NCBI RefSeq assembly: GCF_017562075.2
Contig: NC_054082.1
Location: 39,707,942 to 39,771,941 of the forward strand
DNA length: 64,000 nucleotides
Source: Anopheles merus
Taxonomy: Eukaryota; Arthropoda; Insecta; Diptera; Culicidae
Reading direction: 5' to 3'
Shown here: piece by piece, positions 27,502 through 39,932 of the stretch
Numbering within the stretch: the stretch's first letter is position 1
Layout: each line of letters opens with the position of its first letter
Notes under the pieces: model-generated
Databases searched by the model: none
The model's input: only the letters and a program-made list of their open reading frames with translations
Told to the model about the DNA's origin: nothing
Translations under genes and position numbers: made by a program

Positions 27502-27562
27502 ATGGTACGACCAGCAGGCCAATCGTAACGAACAACACGAACACTTTCCATCGGGGTAACAT
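27502..27562 (-). CDS. cadherin, coding exon 1 (signal peptide)
   Basis: On the minus strand an ATG at 27562 opens 20 codons plus one base, encoding MLPRWKVFVLFVTIGLLVVP, then the strong donor T/GTAAGTAATT. The peptide is a textbook signal sequence: a basic n-region (PRWK), a 13-residue hydrophobic core and a small-residue end. The leftover T joins the first two bases (GT) of the exon at 5884 to make TGT, so the mature N-terminus would read close to CHCNLPPVF. Phase agreement, same strand, a secretory leader followed by EC1 and strong splice signals on both sides all support linking the two exons across 21.6 kb. The start codon context (GAACGATGT) is acceptable; the leader has no in-frame stop within this exon, so an upstream start cannot be excluded. 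Confidence 0.87.
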
Positions 27563-27609
27563 CGTTCCCCGGTGCGACCCGGTGTGCCGGACAATGCAGA
27601 CTAAAATTC
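27563..27609 (-). other. 5' leader part of cadherin exon 1
   Basis: 47 nt between the acceptor TTATTTACAG and the ATG. The acceptor has a long T-rich tract on the minus strand (complement of about 27612-27640). Because this is a 3' splice site, at least one further upstream exon exists at higher coordinates. Confidence 0.8.
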
Positions 27610-27611
27610 CT

Positions 27612-29380
27612 GTAAATAAGAGAAGAAAAAAAAACGAAAGGATTAGTAATACGGTGAGGTACGGCGCGACGTGTGTCTTTTACAACATTCCCACATACAC
27701 ACAGAACGTGAACGGTTAGAAAACTTGTCGCATCGGATGGACATTCGAACGGCCGGAACAAATGATGTACACGTTCAATCAACGAATCCCAATCCGACGT
27801 TCGGACGAGTGGTTCGACGAATCAATCAAATCTTATATATCGAACATACATGTTTGGGACGAAACCGTCATGCTGTTACCCTGCCAGTGGACAGAATCAC
27901 CGGTACACAAGTGACGTGGAAAACTTTTTCAATATTTATACTGATTTTATTGCAGCCGGAAACATGTGCACACATGAACAAAAAAAAAGGAAAATGACTA
28001 GACGACCAGAACTGATGCGAAGAGGCTTTGAATGTGCTGGTCAATATCATTCAAATCAATCGTATATTATACGTCACTTTTTCCTAGCTCGTTCTGATAC
28101 TGTAAGAAAAAAAACTTCAACGACGGTCGACAAAGCAGTTCTCCAATTCTCCACAGTTTTTTGAACAGGAATACTAAAAAGTTTTATGCAAAAAAAAAAC
28201 GTTCAAAAGTTTTACCACGAATAAGAGGTTACTGCTTATGTAATTGTTTGTATCATTCGCAATAGAACGTGGAAGGTGAAACAAGTTATTTGAAAATTAA
28301 ATGCAAATATGTTTTCCATAATGTTTATACCCGTTGAAGAAGAAAGGGCGACCGCATACTGTTTGAATAAGTAAAAAAACTTAAGCAAGGGTGTATTAGG
28401 ACTCTACACAGTTTTTTTTACCGGAGTTTGACATTTGAAGGCTGAAATGCTATCAAGACTCGACGTAAAATTACGCGCCAAACTCACTTAGGTTTATAGA
28501 TTTAAAGATGTCCGTATAAAAATATAAAAAAAAACTCCGATTTGTTGCATGTTTGATCAGCTCCTGTGAAATTGAAATTTTATGTTGAAACGCACATAGG
28601 ACGCCAATAAAGATTTAAAACAAATCTAATCATTATTTTACTATTTAATAGAAGTGTTTTAACTTTCTGGCACTGAATGTAAAAACCAAAACACTATGAT
28701 TTTAAAATGCAACATTGTTAAAATGTGATATAGCAGATGGCAACTGTCAGTTGCGTATGGAAAATAAAACCTCGATGATGAATATGCTTCCACTGACATG
28801 CTAAAATTTTAAATTTTCTAACTCATACGATCATAGACATAAATGTTGCATAACATCCATTTTAACTTGAATAAAAATAGTTTTTACAACGAAAATTTAG
28901 TTATCTTGACGCAGTGAATAAACATCATTACTATTCTAATTCCAATCGAAAAAAAACAACTGATTTCGATCAACGCCATGGCCCAATCTAGTCTCACAAA
29001 CACTTTTTCTTCCAAAATCCATTACGAACCCAAGAGACTCTAGTAATTGACACTTAAATTCAATTCACCACTTCATTACTCCAAGCTCAGCAAGCAAACG
29101 AATTGAGGTTGAAAATTTAATACAAAAAACTCCTTCACGATTTCGTTTGCTATACGTTGCTTACACTACAACAACAACCACAACAATGGATAAAAAAAAA
29201 ACTACTATCCCAAAAGTGACGAGGGTAAATGAGAGTGTGCGTCTTACGAAAAGTTAACGCAGCGATAAGCCCACACGGTCCGCCGCGGCACAATTCTTCG
29301 AATCTCACTGTAAGGGTTTAGGTGGAGTGGTTTGGCCGGCAACGCCACAAGCTAAAGTAGCGTGTACGACCATAAACGAA
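27612..29380. other. AT-rich upstream intron or spacer
   Basis: This starts with the pyrimidine-rich tract of the exon 1 acceptor (minus). The rest is AT-rich, with A-runs and no open frame of interest. It holds one isolated copy of a 26-bp repeat core (28423-28448). From about 29.2 kb the composition becomes more balanced toward the putative promoter. Confidence 0.5.
28423..28448 (+). repeat. 26-bp core shared with the 22.8-kb element
   Basis: GGAGTTTGACA followed by TTTGAAGGCTGAAAT. It matches 22831-22856 at 24 of 26 positions in the same orientation. Flanking T-run and CT-rich bases are loosely similar as well. It probably belongs to a dispersed repeat family; the family is unidentified. 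Confidence 0.55.
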
Positions 29381-29382
29381 AC

Positions 29383-29399
29383 GGTCACAAAAAGTGACC
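29383..29399. promoter_or_regulatory. GGTCAC-AAAAA-GTGACC perfect dyad
   Basis: A 17-bp perfect inverted repeat built of two GGTCA nuclear-receptor half-sites (7-bp spacer counted between GGTCA and TGACC). It lies directly before a TATA-like ATAAAAAGGG at 29401-29410. Insect nuclear receptors such as EcR/USP bind inverted GGTCA half-sites, classically with a 1-bp spacer, so this spacing is not the standard ecdysone element. Confidence 0.5.
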
Positions 29400-29478
29400 C
29401 ATAAAAAGGGTTGTTCATTGTGGGCACGTGCTTACACACGAGACCGGTAGCGAAATCGTATCAACTGCGCTAGGAAGA

Positions 29479-29488
29479 TATATATAAG
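29479..29488 (+). promoter_or_regulatory. candidate TATA box TATATATAAG
   Basis: TATATATAAG is followed about 30 bp downstream by the start of a GC-richer block that runs to an ATG at 29653. Expected transcription start is about 29508-29512. The box could equally be chance AT sequence, since the neighbourhood contains other TA-rich strings. Confidence 0.4.
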
Positions 29489-29652
29489 TATATCTAGGAC
29501 ACAGCAGCGCCAATAGGTAGCAGCGAGAGTCGCTTTAGTCGAGCCAAAGCGACCGCCATTCACGCGCAACTTTCGGTCGTAAAATCGGTCAATCGATTAT
29601 AGCTGTAGACGGTGTAAGCTAACGGGCGGCCGCTGCCGTCAGCCCTTTCGCT

Positions 29653-29671
29653 ATGGCACCGCTTGCAAAAG
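29653..29671 (+). CDS. candidate mini first coding exon (MAPLAK)
   Basis: The context TCGCTATGGCACC contains an ATG followed by six codons and one base before GTATGA, a usable but not optimal donor. Unspliced, the frame stops after nine codons, so a coding role requires splicing. Very short TATA-proximal first coding exons are typical of insect cuticle-protein and other secreted-protein genes, but no matching second exon was recognised downstream. The gene would be divergent from the cadherin. It may instead be a non-coding transcript, or not a gene. Confidence 0.3.
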
Positions 29672-29682
29672 GTATGAAGTAG

Positions 29683-32600
29683 AACATTTTAATACTCAAT
29701 CTAGATGGACGGAAAATATGCTGGACACATGAACGGGTTCAGAAAAACGGATGGAGCTACAAAAAAGCACGCAAACACATACCAGCAGCCTGTCAATAGC
29801 TCTATCAACGTCGTAAAGTATGCAAATCAATTGATCACGCAGCGGAAGGAAACGCGGGACGACGGCCAGAAAGATCCTTTTTGAAAGATCAAACTCTCGT
29901 GCGAAAGTAAGTGGTGCTTCTTGATTGCATATTGCGACCACCGTGCTAGTGGGACGGACGCTTTCCATGGAGAGGGAGCAACAACAAGGATGCGGGGAAA
30001 ACATCAACCCTCTAAAAGAGGCATAAAAGCAAAGCCACTGCTGTGGCACAGCATTCCCGGCACTGTTTCCAGTATAAGAGGCAGAGAAGAAGAAAAAAAA
30101 GACAACCCCCTGTCAGCCGACAGGAATAAAATCTCAAGCCAAAGGAAAATTGATCCTCCATTTCAGGCAGCATTGGATGGTGGTGGATTCCACCATCAAA
30201 AGGACGTCCTGTCGTAAAGGAAAGCTGCTGGAAAATCTTATATCTTCCACGAAATGTGACTCATATATTTCGGCTCCAAAACCCGTTACTCCAGCTGCTT
30301 GACTATGTGTGTGTGTGTCTAAGTACTCGAATAAGAATACGATCGAACGGTGTGCTGCGCCGAGAAGGGTGAAATCAAAAATCCATTGTCGTCATTTTCG
30401 AACGAAAGTATCAGTTTTCGGTCAGGTTCGGTACTGGAGTGGCAACTGCACAGGCAACACATAGAGCCGATAGGCTCCTGGCACTGCTTCCGAAGTGCTT
30501 CGAATCAAGCCAATAAAGAGAAGCGACAGAACAAATCGAGATACGTGCATCATAACTTTAAACCATACTATGGATGTAGCAGAAGCAGCAAGGCATCGTC
30601 TTCGCCAGCTCCAGGGAAACACGTTTCGCTTGAAATTGATTCCATTATGCAGAGGAATAGAACGATAGGAAGAGAAGCGACGAGTATGGGCACGTTATTG
30701 GAAATTCATAAAATTATTTTGATTTCCTTTTAATGGTCCCGCTTTTCTGCATGACTGTACCCAGGTGGCACATGCGACAAATCGTTCAATTGGCGTTGCA
30801 TAGGATCGAGAAGCAATAGTACGTTAGAGCATATCGCCTTGGGGAACGGTATCAGTGAAATTGAAATACAAAATCAACCCACTGGCACACTCACCTATCA
30901 TGTTGGGAGAAAAGGCTATATTTTAATATAGGAGCTACTAGTTGATTTTCTATGAATAAACCAGTCTTCACGAAAAAAAAACCATCCAACTGGGGAGTTT
31001 AAAGTCCCCCAAAAGGTCCCATTTGGGTTTGTTTCTTCCGAAAACCTTCAACAAAGGCAAGGTCCGCAACTGTTCAAACCCAAAAAATTATCATATGCAT
31101 ATTGTCGACATCGCAAAACGATCCAATAACGATGGAGAACCTTCAATAGTTCTGTCAAGCACACGTGGTCAATAAAAGCACCGCTTGTCGTTGGTACCAT
31201 ATGCCACTAAAGCTACTCTGTACACTGTACACGGGCGTCTGATTTCTCTGCTACGCTGTCCTCTGGATGCTGTAGCTCACTTTTTACCCCCGTGATTGTT
31301 TACATTTTTCTCCTCGTCGTATTAGTTTTACCTTCCCACAACGGCCCTGGCGCTTCGGCGAACGCTCGTTTGCATATTGACAGGCGCAGGCGGCAGCAGA
31401 GTCACGGTACCGTAGCCAAAGCATGACCAACCAGACCGGACAAGGTTAGTTTTGCGCTCGCTTACGATACCGCGTTCCGTGCACAAACGGTTGCCCCACG
31501 ACAGTCCGTAGAGCAGACGGTGCTCGCCGTACGTAACACACAAACCGAGAAAGAAAACAGCAATAGCGCACGGAAAAGACGGCTCTTGCGTGCCGTTTCC
31601 CCGTTGGCTAGAATCGACGGCGAGAAGCAATGGATGATAATAGGATTTCTCTTTTATTTGCATTAAACCGTGTGCTTTCCCAAGTTGGAAAAGATGAAGA
31701 TGAGTCGATTGATTTCAATGCATCACGTCGACGGATCTGTTTTCGTAGCTTGTGTCATGCTCTCTCTCTCTGTGCTTTCCTCCTGTACGAAGAGGATTTT
31801 TTGTATATTCTTTTTTTTTTTGTCTCAGAGGTTTAGTCTTGGGTCTCGGGAGCTTGTCGACGTTTCACTGCTGCCAGCTTTAACGTACGTACATACACAC
31901 ACAACCCACAACTCCCGCTTCTGGGGGGCGAATGTTCAAGCGAAACTTCTCGCGTAAAGCAAAATAGACGCTCTGATCATCAACAGACGAGTAAATATTG
32001 ACAAATGAGATTAAAAATGAATTTCGATCCGCGCGTGAAATTGATCAAACCGATTGATTCGGTGCGGTTTGTGGTGGGGCTGGTGCTGGTGCTGCTCGTG
32101 GCATGGAGGCGCCCGGTACCTCACTGCCGGAATCGAAACACGTGGAAATAATTCATCATTCATGACGACGGTTGATTAGCTTGGTGAAATATAAAAAAAT
32201 AAACAAAATAAAACAAGCTAAATTTATGCAACGGCAATGAATTTTCGATACAAATATTGCCTTTTCTGCCGACGTGATGAGCGATGAATGATTAGAAATT
32301 AGCGAATACGTAATTGCAATGTACAGTCTAAACATAATTGGATGTTTACTGCAACGAAATTGCTAATCTACTGTTCAAATTTTCATAAAACAATCAATTT
32401 AAATTTGTAATTTTGCAACAAATTCTCTAATATAAGGCAACAAACTTATTCGCATTACACTCGTCCATTAAAGCACACAACAACTGGGCAAAAGTAACTA
32501 TAAGGCATTTCTGATGAAAGCTATTTGAAGATGATAATGGAAGACAAAAGGCTTCGAGTTTCGCCTTGATTATCGCAGAATACGCCTACGATAGTACGAG

Positions 32601-35600
32601 ATCGACTGTGATTGGCAGGTATGATAATTAATAACAAAGAGATAATTTATTGTGCATCCGATGTTTATCATTATTGTTTCAGATGTTTGTTATGTTTCCT
32701 TGCGCACAAACGTAAACGAATTATCTTGAAATAATTGAATCATTCCAATCAGATCCTTGAAGTAGCATTTCGGTATGAATTAAAGTTTCTCTTAAAGTCT
32801 TAAACATTAATTTCAAGCTTAGTTTATCGACATTGTTTCCTACTCACACAATTATAAAACACAGCGAAACCCACTCCTTGTCTCAGATCACAAAATCAAT
32901 TTATTTATTGCTTGTTTTTCTCTTTGTTCATCGAAGAAACTGGAAAAGAATTCCTCCATGCGAGAAACAACACACAACAACACTTCCCCCGTAACAACCC
33001 ATTCCTCACCACTATTTCCGGCAAGTTGCCGTTCGCCGGTTCCACAGTAAACCATAATTCACTTCTTTTTAATTTTATTAAATTTTCGATAATTTATGAC
33101 CCACGATTTTACACCCACGGTGCCAGCATCTCGCCAGACTGTAACCCAAGGAACGACAGGAACAGCCCAAACAGCCCGGTCACTAGTGACGCTTATCATA
33201 TACCTTCGCCTTTTAGCGTTGGGTTCGGCAGCGTCAATGGTCAACCACTTTTCTCAAACCACTCCACTCGACACCCCACATGGGGCAGGAAGGAAATGGA
33301 ATGTGAAATAACTGGTCAGCGCTTGAGCGGAGCGAAAAACGAACCCGTAAACGGAAAAATATCAATCTTGAACCGAATGAAAAACGCGGCTTCGAAAAAA
33401 AAGCGCTTCCACAAACAGGATACAGTATTTTGTTGTTGTTTTTTCTTTCTCTCTTCTTCTCCTTTTGCTTTCTTTGCCGGTTCAAGTCCCCTCCTTCAAA
33501 GGAAACATATTTTCAGCACAGTTTCGCTCACGTAACCATTTTCTTTTCCTTCCGTTTCATTTCTTGTTATTTTTTGACCCTTCGTTTCCATCCCTGCTCA
33601 GTTTTTGTAGCATTTTTCCCCCCCATTACTACAACACTAGTGCCGTTATTATACCCCAAGCATGCTACTTACTAAAGGTTCCACTATCCAATGAAGGAAT
33701 AACAAGGGATAAAGATATCCTCCCAGTGCGGGAGGGAAAGAAACGAGGGAAGGAACGAACACCATCCAAGCTGGCCACGCTTTGGACAATATGATGAGGT
33801 GGCATAACGATGAGATTTATGAGTAGTGACGATGGAAACTTGCTGCCATTGCCGTTTCAGCCAACGGTACGAGCATGTGTGCGGAAGCTTCCACGCTTCC
33901 TGCCGACGTTTCCTGCGGATAACGCAAACGTCACACGTGCCACATGTATCGCCACTTCATTCGCTGTTTTATGAGCGTCGGTTCGGTTGGCACAACCATG
34001 CCAGCGTTCACGATTTCTTGAGCGACCCTGCCGTGGAAAGCCGGAGCGAAAAAATATTTGTACATCTATAAAGAGCTTTCCTTTTCCGGTACGTTTTGTT
34101 CAATTTCACGAAAAAGCTAAACGCCCGGCACGAAAGGGGTGTGGCCGCTAAATCCCATTAAAGAAATCAACCCTCGAAACGAAATTGAATGTGACAGCAA
34201 TCACGTCGGCAAACAAAACTTAGTACGCAAAGAGCACCGACCAGAATGTGCTCATCGGCCCGGGGGTCGTTTTTTTATATTGAAATTCCATCCTGTCGCA
34301 GTAAATCATTTTCACTCCGTTTCCGGCACTCATCAATCAACCATTGGGGCTCACTCCTTGCCGGGTGAAACTGGAACGTACAGGCGCTGCTGGTGTGTGG
34401 TTGTGTAAAAACGCTGCTGCTAGAGTGCGATGCATTGGAAAAACTGGTTGCCAGCGTTGCCGCAGGGGAGTGTGGGTAGTTTACGGTGGTTTGCTCCACA
34501 CCACACCACCTAAGCAAGCGTACACAGGCGTGCATATAAATTTATTAAAAATTTATTATTACATGAGCTGGCAGCAATAAGGAAATATTACGCGCCATCG
34601 AATGATTTATACGTTTATTTTGACATTCAACGGTGCAGCCGGCTCGTTAACGTGCTCCCGGGACGCGGAAGGCGTTTTATTATGCCTTCCGGCACGGGTG
34701 AACGCATTTGCTGGCGGTGTGCATCAGACTGTGTATGCATCGTACATCAGCGACCGCTTAGATGAAGCGCAAAGCGTGATAAAGTTGCTCACTTGGCTCT
34801 CCCCTCCTGTTGTAAAGAGCGAGCATTTCAAAAAGCACGCAAAGTGTACATGGCGAGATGTTCTACTAAGAAATGAAAGCGAGGGCTTTTTCATTAGACA
34901 ACATACGCTACATAAACAGATTATTCTGTGTTTCTTCAACAGCATCAAACTGTAGCAAAATATTTGACAAAATACTTCACTTGTTTGTTTTTTATTATTC
35001 ACAACACAAATAGAAAACTATTTCGGAAATTGCTCCCAAACGCACTCAATTGTGTGAGTAAAATGGTTGCCTTTGGCCGCGCTGGTACCAACTTTTCCCA
35101 AACAAACACTATTTTTGTCTCGCTTCCTGCCAAAATCCAATGGCCTTGGATTCTTGTGATTTTAAGTAAGGAAAACACCAACACCGCCCGCATCCTTTCT
35201 CGCGTAAACATACATGCTGCTTTTGTTTTTCAAAACGGTACCGAGTTTCCGAATAACTTCCCCGGCCCGGGTTCCGGGCTGAACAGTCACTTCCCGGACC
35301 AACGCATCAACCGAACCGATGGTAGCGAGATCCAAGATACGAGGATCGTCTGAGCTACCAGGGTGGATTTTTCTCTCTCTCTTCTTCACTAGCTACTGCT
35401 TTTTGTTTTTTGTTCAACACCTCCACCGTCTGTGTTGGTGTATCTGTGGCAAAAGTGATTTGGAAGGGAAAAGTTTTTCTTTGTCCCAACTTTTACAAGA
35501 CACACATCGAGAAAGTGGGGACCGTTATCGCGCGAGTCGGGAAACCGATTTCCGACCAATCAGCTTCCCGACCGCTAACGAAAAGGGAAACTGACCCGGG

Positions 35601-38600
35601 ATGCTGGGGGTTCGGGATGTTGTTTTCATCCTCTGTACGTGTACGCTGGATGTCCTACTGTGGCTGAGCGGTGCTTTCCTCCTTCAAATGGACGGGCAAT
35701 GGCTGGGAGGATGTGTGAATAAATGGTTTTTGTTACGTATGAGCGAGTTTTTGTTTTGCTTTACTGCTGCGTGTTTTTTACGTACATCCGTATAGTAACG
35801 TTGCTGATCGAGTATGAATTTGCGTTTCATTCCTACCGTAGCATATGGTTTTTGATCGAAGAGCGAGTATGGTTTTGTGGAATTTCAGCCCAGATAGAAA
35901 AGCATTAACAACAGTGCAAAAATTAAATGCAGATATGCTAATAATACGCACAAAAATAGGTGATCGATGTGAATAATTTTTCTATAATTTTCCATCTTGC
36001 TGATGTTTCTTATGTTATGAGTTTTGATTGCATGATTTCCAAAGAATTTTTATCGCTTGTAATAACCGTACGGCTGTTTCGTTCGAAAAGATGATAAGTA
36101 ACGAAGGCTACACCTTCTTGGAAAGCTATTTTCAGCTATTGCAAGTTCAAGGGAACTTGCACAAATTACTCAAAATCCAAATTCCCGACCGTCCCTAGTC
36201 AGGATAATCTAGAATTAAATTCATGCCTGCTGTCATTTTTAACATCGTTCCAACATGATCAGCGTCGCATCCAAGACAGGTACCGCGATTAGTTGGAATT
36301 TGTCGCAATATCTTACCTAAAATCCACTTCTAAGCCAAACTGCCTTACAATAAATAATTTTGCGGAAATTCTGTCGTTTCGTACAGTCCTCTATTTCATA
36401 GAAACTTTCATTAAACACAAATCATCATCAGCTAAAACTGAATACCGACTCAAATGTTGTAAAGGGCGAAAAGTTCTGCTGTGTCACCATGCAATAAGAC
36501 ATATCGAGACAAATTCACGCCGTGAAGTTTAAAAAAATAGACAAAATCAACATGTCTAAAACATTTCACACCTAATGTATGTACTCGAGGTGTCAAAAAA
36601 AGCATTCATAAAGGTGATCCAGATCTTTTGATCGGATCAATCATTCAATCGTTCATGCTCTGCCAAACCTGCCGATTCTGAAGTATGTTCTCTCTCTCTT
36701 TTTCAAGGTTTCAAAGTTTTTTGGTTGTTTCCCGATTTTTTGTGTACACTTCCTATAGTTTTTTGGTTCATTCTAACGCCTTATTTGGCGCTACACTTAC
36801 TTTTTGGTTGAATTGTATTAATATCCAATTGGACGATACCAAACATATACATGGGCACGATTCAAACATACATGGGAATGTTAACGAGCGAACGAATAAG
36901 CGAGCCAGTTTGGTGGAGCACGTTTTACTTTGCTTTATTCCAAGTGACTATTTTTATTTTTTTTTAATATTTGTTATTCCAACTGTATTACAATTCTCTC
37001 AAGTACCTATTATTAATTTTGTCAACTTAAATGATTCCAACATTTTATTACAACTGTCCCCTGATGACTGCAATTCAGCAGGAGGTTTTACTTTAACCTA
37101 TATGCAGCTGCACACTAGTTTTCTAATCACTGTTAAAACCTTACCCTCTAAATCCTGTACAAATCAAAATGAACCACACGACCCACCTTCCCAGAAGCTC
37201 CCTCCCTTCACGCCCACGAGAAGCCAGGAGGGGAAAGCGGACAGCGAGCAGTGCGAAACGAGCCCGACAAACAAACCCCAGAAAGATGGAGCACCGTTCT
37301 GAATTATTCATACCGGTCACTGCTGCAACCCGCACCAGCAGCAGTAGCGGCAGTAGCGCAAAATGCCGGCCCCGGTGCAGCGCTCCGTGGTGGCATGTTT
37401 ATACGCTCACTGACTTATCGATACAAACAACGGTGAGTGCGCCCGAACGATATTTCCACCGGCGCAGGGAGCGAGCGTGCAGACGGTCATTGGGGAGTGG
37501 TCGAAAAAAAAGCAACATAATTAACTTTCCATGCTCTCATGAATAATGTAGCGTAGAAGCCGTGGGATTAGCCATCGACATTGGCACAGGCAAGGCACAG
37601 GCGTTTAAAGTCGCGCTTGGATTTGTTCGATTTCTTCCTTTTCAAAATTCAATATCGCGCGTTGCCCGTGAACAAAAGGTTCGTTCCCGTTCCATTCGGC
37701 TAAGGCAATGAAAATGGAGCAGTAACGTTTTCGTACTTCTGTCGCTTTCCGCACTTCGAAGCTTTAAGACGCGTCAGCATTCAATCGATGTCGAATTGAA
37801 GCACGGAGCTTTACCGGAAGAACAAGCGCGTATCACGATCGAAAGCGGTATCATTTTCCAATTAACTTTATAATACGCTTTGCCTCCTGCACGCCCCACC
37901 ATCACAACGGCTCGGTGGAATATCCTTTGTGCGATGCTACTGCGTGACCCTCCCCCCGAGCACGGATTCATTTCGCCTGCCTCTAGTGAGCATTAATTTA
38001 GCAACACTATCCTACCTCTTCGCCGTGCAATCGCACAAATGGAACCGAGCTGGCGTTTCACTATCCTTTTTTACCTTGCTAAATTTTATTCCATCAACTA
38101 TCAACACGGCTGCCGATTAGAATGATACGGTGCACGGATTCCGTATTGCTATCCCGTCTGCGTGCTGCTCGCAACACCCGCCCTAGTCCCGCACAACACG
38201 ACGATCCGATTTCAGGCAAACAACTGAACGGTCGATGAAATCTTAATTAATGAAATAAATTACTATCATCAACTGCACTTCAACTCACTTATTTCTCACT
38301 CAAACTACTTCACCCGTGTACGCGAAGAAAGCAGTATAGATACACACACACACATACATACCGAAGCGAACGACGCTTTTCGAATCCAGGTTCCCATTTC
38401 CCTGCCCTGGCGGCGGTGCGGGAAAATTGATATGTATCGAAGACTAACGTCGATCCCGTGACCCGACTTCATTTCGTGCCAAATTGGCATGGCATCGGAA
38501 TGGCGAAAAGCGATACGGCGGTGGCCTCCTGCTGCCTGCCTTCAATGCTGTACGTTTGTAAGACGATGGCGGTAAATTCTACCATCCAAGAGTCACCGGC

Positions 38601-39240
38601 TCGCAACAGTACGCCACCAGTTACGAGCCAGTGCGCTACGACCCACTAGGTTTTGAATCCTAGCAGCTGGGAGAGCAGCTATTTGCTTGTTAATGAGATT
38701 TTGCTGTGCTTTGTGCACTTCAGTGTAGGCACGGCGTATGTATATGCGTGTGATTGTGTGTGCATGTGTACTAGCAGCAACAAAAGAAGAGAAAAAAAAC
38801 TCTCTTACACACACCTTCTATCCCGATTGGAACAACACATGGGACTGCTCGGGAACTTCCATTGCTTGCTCACAACAGTTACTATGGTACAGTTCGGGAC
38901 AACACTGGACAGGATAACCCGCCACACACACACACACACACAACCTCCACCGTGGTGTACCATTATCGTGCTCCAATATCGAAGGAAATATTACGGGAGG
39001 AACGATCGATTGGCCGAGCTGTGCCGGTAGAGCTTACGTCCGGGAAAACACATTAATTTCATTTCACCGAGGGTACTCGCCGCCGATAGAAAAGCATGGA
39101 AGCACATTCGGGAAAGATTTTTATCCTCATGCCATAAATTTTTGCACCGTTACAAATGGTCAGATTTCGGGCAGGGATAGTTCCGAACTAGCCCAAACTA
39201 ATACTACCGATCAGTGGTGATGGTTATATTATTTTCAAAC
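29683..39240. other. no supported gene
   Basis: The content alternates between GC-richer blocks (29.7-31.6, 33.1-35.6, 37.1-38.2 kb) and AT-rich troughs (32.0-32.9, 35.9-36.7 kb). Long open frames at 32912-33535 and 36685-37302 (plus, about 205 codons each) show no domain and sit partly in low-complexity DNA. A GTGAGT donor lies at 37431 after a GC-rich block, without a convincing coding frame. This may be an intron of a plus-strand gene starting near 29.65 kb, or upstream intron of the cadherin. Confidence 0.4.
38923..38942 (+). repeat. (CA)10 microsatellite
   Basis: 20 bp of CA in non-coding DNA. Confidence 0.9.
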
Positions 39241-39244
39241 TTAC

Positions 39245-39341
39245 GTTTGCCAGTGTTGTGCTGCACCGGGTAACGAAACTCATCATTCGAGTGTTTGGAT
39301 AAAGGATACGTGATTCCGCACGACGACACGTTTAGCTTCAT
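39245..39341 (-). other. weak candidate upstream exon of the cadherin
   Basis: On the minus strand an ATG at 39341 opens 32 codons (starting MKLNVSSCGITYPLSKHSND) plus one base, ending at the strong donor AAAC/GTAAGTTT. The phase matches the exon at 27609, which begins two bases before an in-frame codon and has no stop before its own ATG. It could therefore be an upstream exon, coding or leader. Phase agreement alone has a one-in-three chance, the sequence has no known domain, and its own acceptor is unclear because a long AC repeat lies just upstream. Confidence 0.2.
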
Positions 39342-39405
39342 AACAAATTTCCAGAGCTTTTTGTGTAGTTTCTTCTCTTCGCTAAATGTCCTATAAATTC
39401 CCCTC

Positions 39406-39408
<3 letters not shown>

Positions 39409-39462
<54 letters not shown>
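39409..39462 (+). repeat. (AC)27 microsatellite
   Basis: 54 bp of uninterrupted AC. Confidence 0.98.
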
Positions 39463-39463
<1 letters not shown>

Positions 39464-39910
39464 AAATAAGCTTCCATCCAATCCATCCCCCCCTATTAAG
39501 CTTGCAAACTCAATCCCACAAATAATGCCATCTCCCAAAACACACATTCCCGTGGCAAACGCCGCCCCGGGAATCAATAGAGCAAAACGATGGATATTTT
39601 AAAATCCCCGCATTCTAATCGTATCTACCGGCGAGCTTGCCGTGGGAAGATCACTTCCTTCTGCAAACAGTTGTGCAGTGGCAAACGCTGTAGCAGCAGC
39701 ATGAACAAAAAATATAAAAGCAAATCCTATGATAAAGCCATCCAGAGCCAACCGAGCAGGAGCAGGAATGGAAATGCCACCAAATGATACCTCTCCCTGC
39801 AACGGGATAGCAATTTTCAGCATTCAGCACTCCGTGGGACAGCGCGAGGATGTTGGACAACCAGTGCCAGTGCCAGCGTGAACGTCTTTTCCCCGCTCCT
39901 GCTCCACAAA

Positions 39911-39932
39911 CACACACACACACACACACACA
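39911..39932 (+). repeat. (CA)11 microsatellite
   Basis: 22 bp of CA. Confidence 0.9.

Noticed and set aside
32912..33535. 207-codon plus-strand frame
   Set aside because: No domain, includes poly-Cys/Phe from T-rich DNA, overlapped by other frames of similar quality.
36685..37302. 205-codon plus-strand frame with hydrophobic stretches
   Set aside because: Phe/Leu/Ser-rich from T-rich DNA, then abruptly Pro/Lys-rich; composition tracks base composition, not a protein family.
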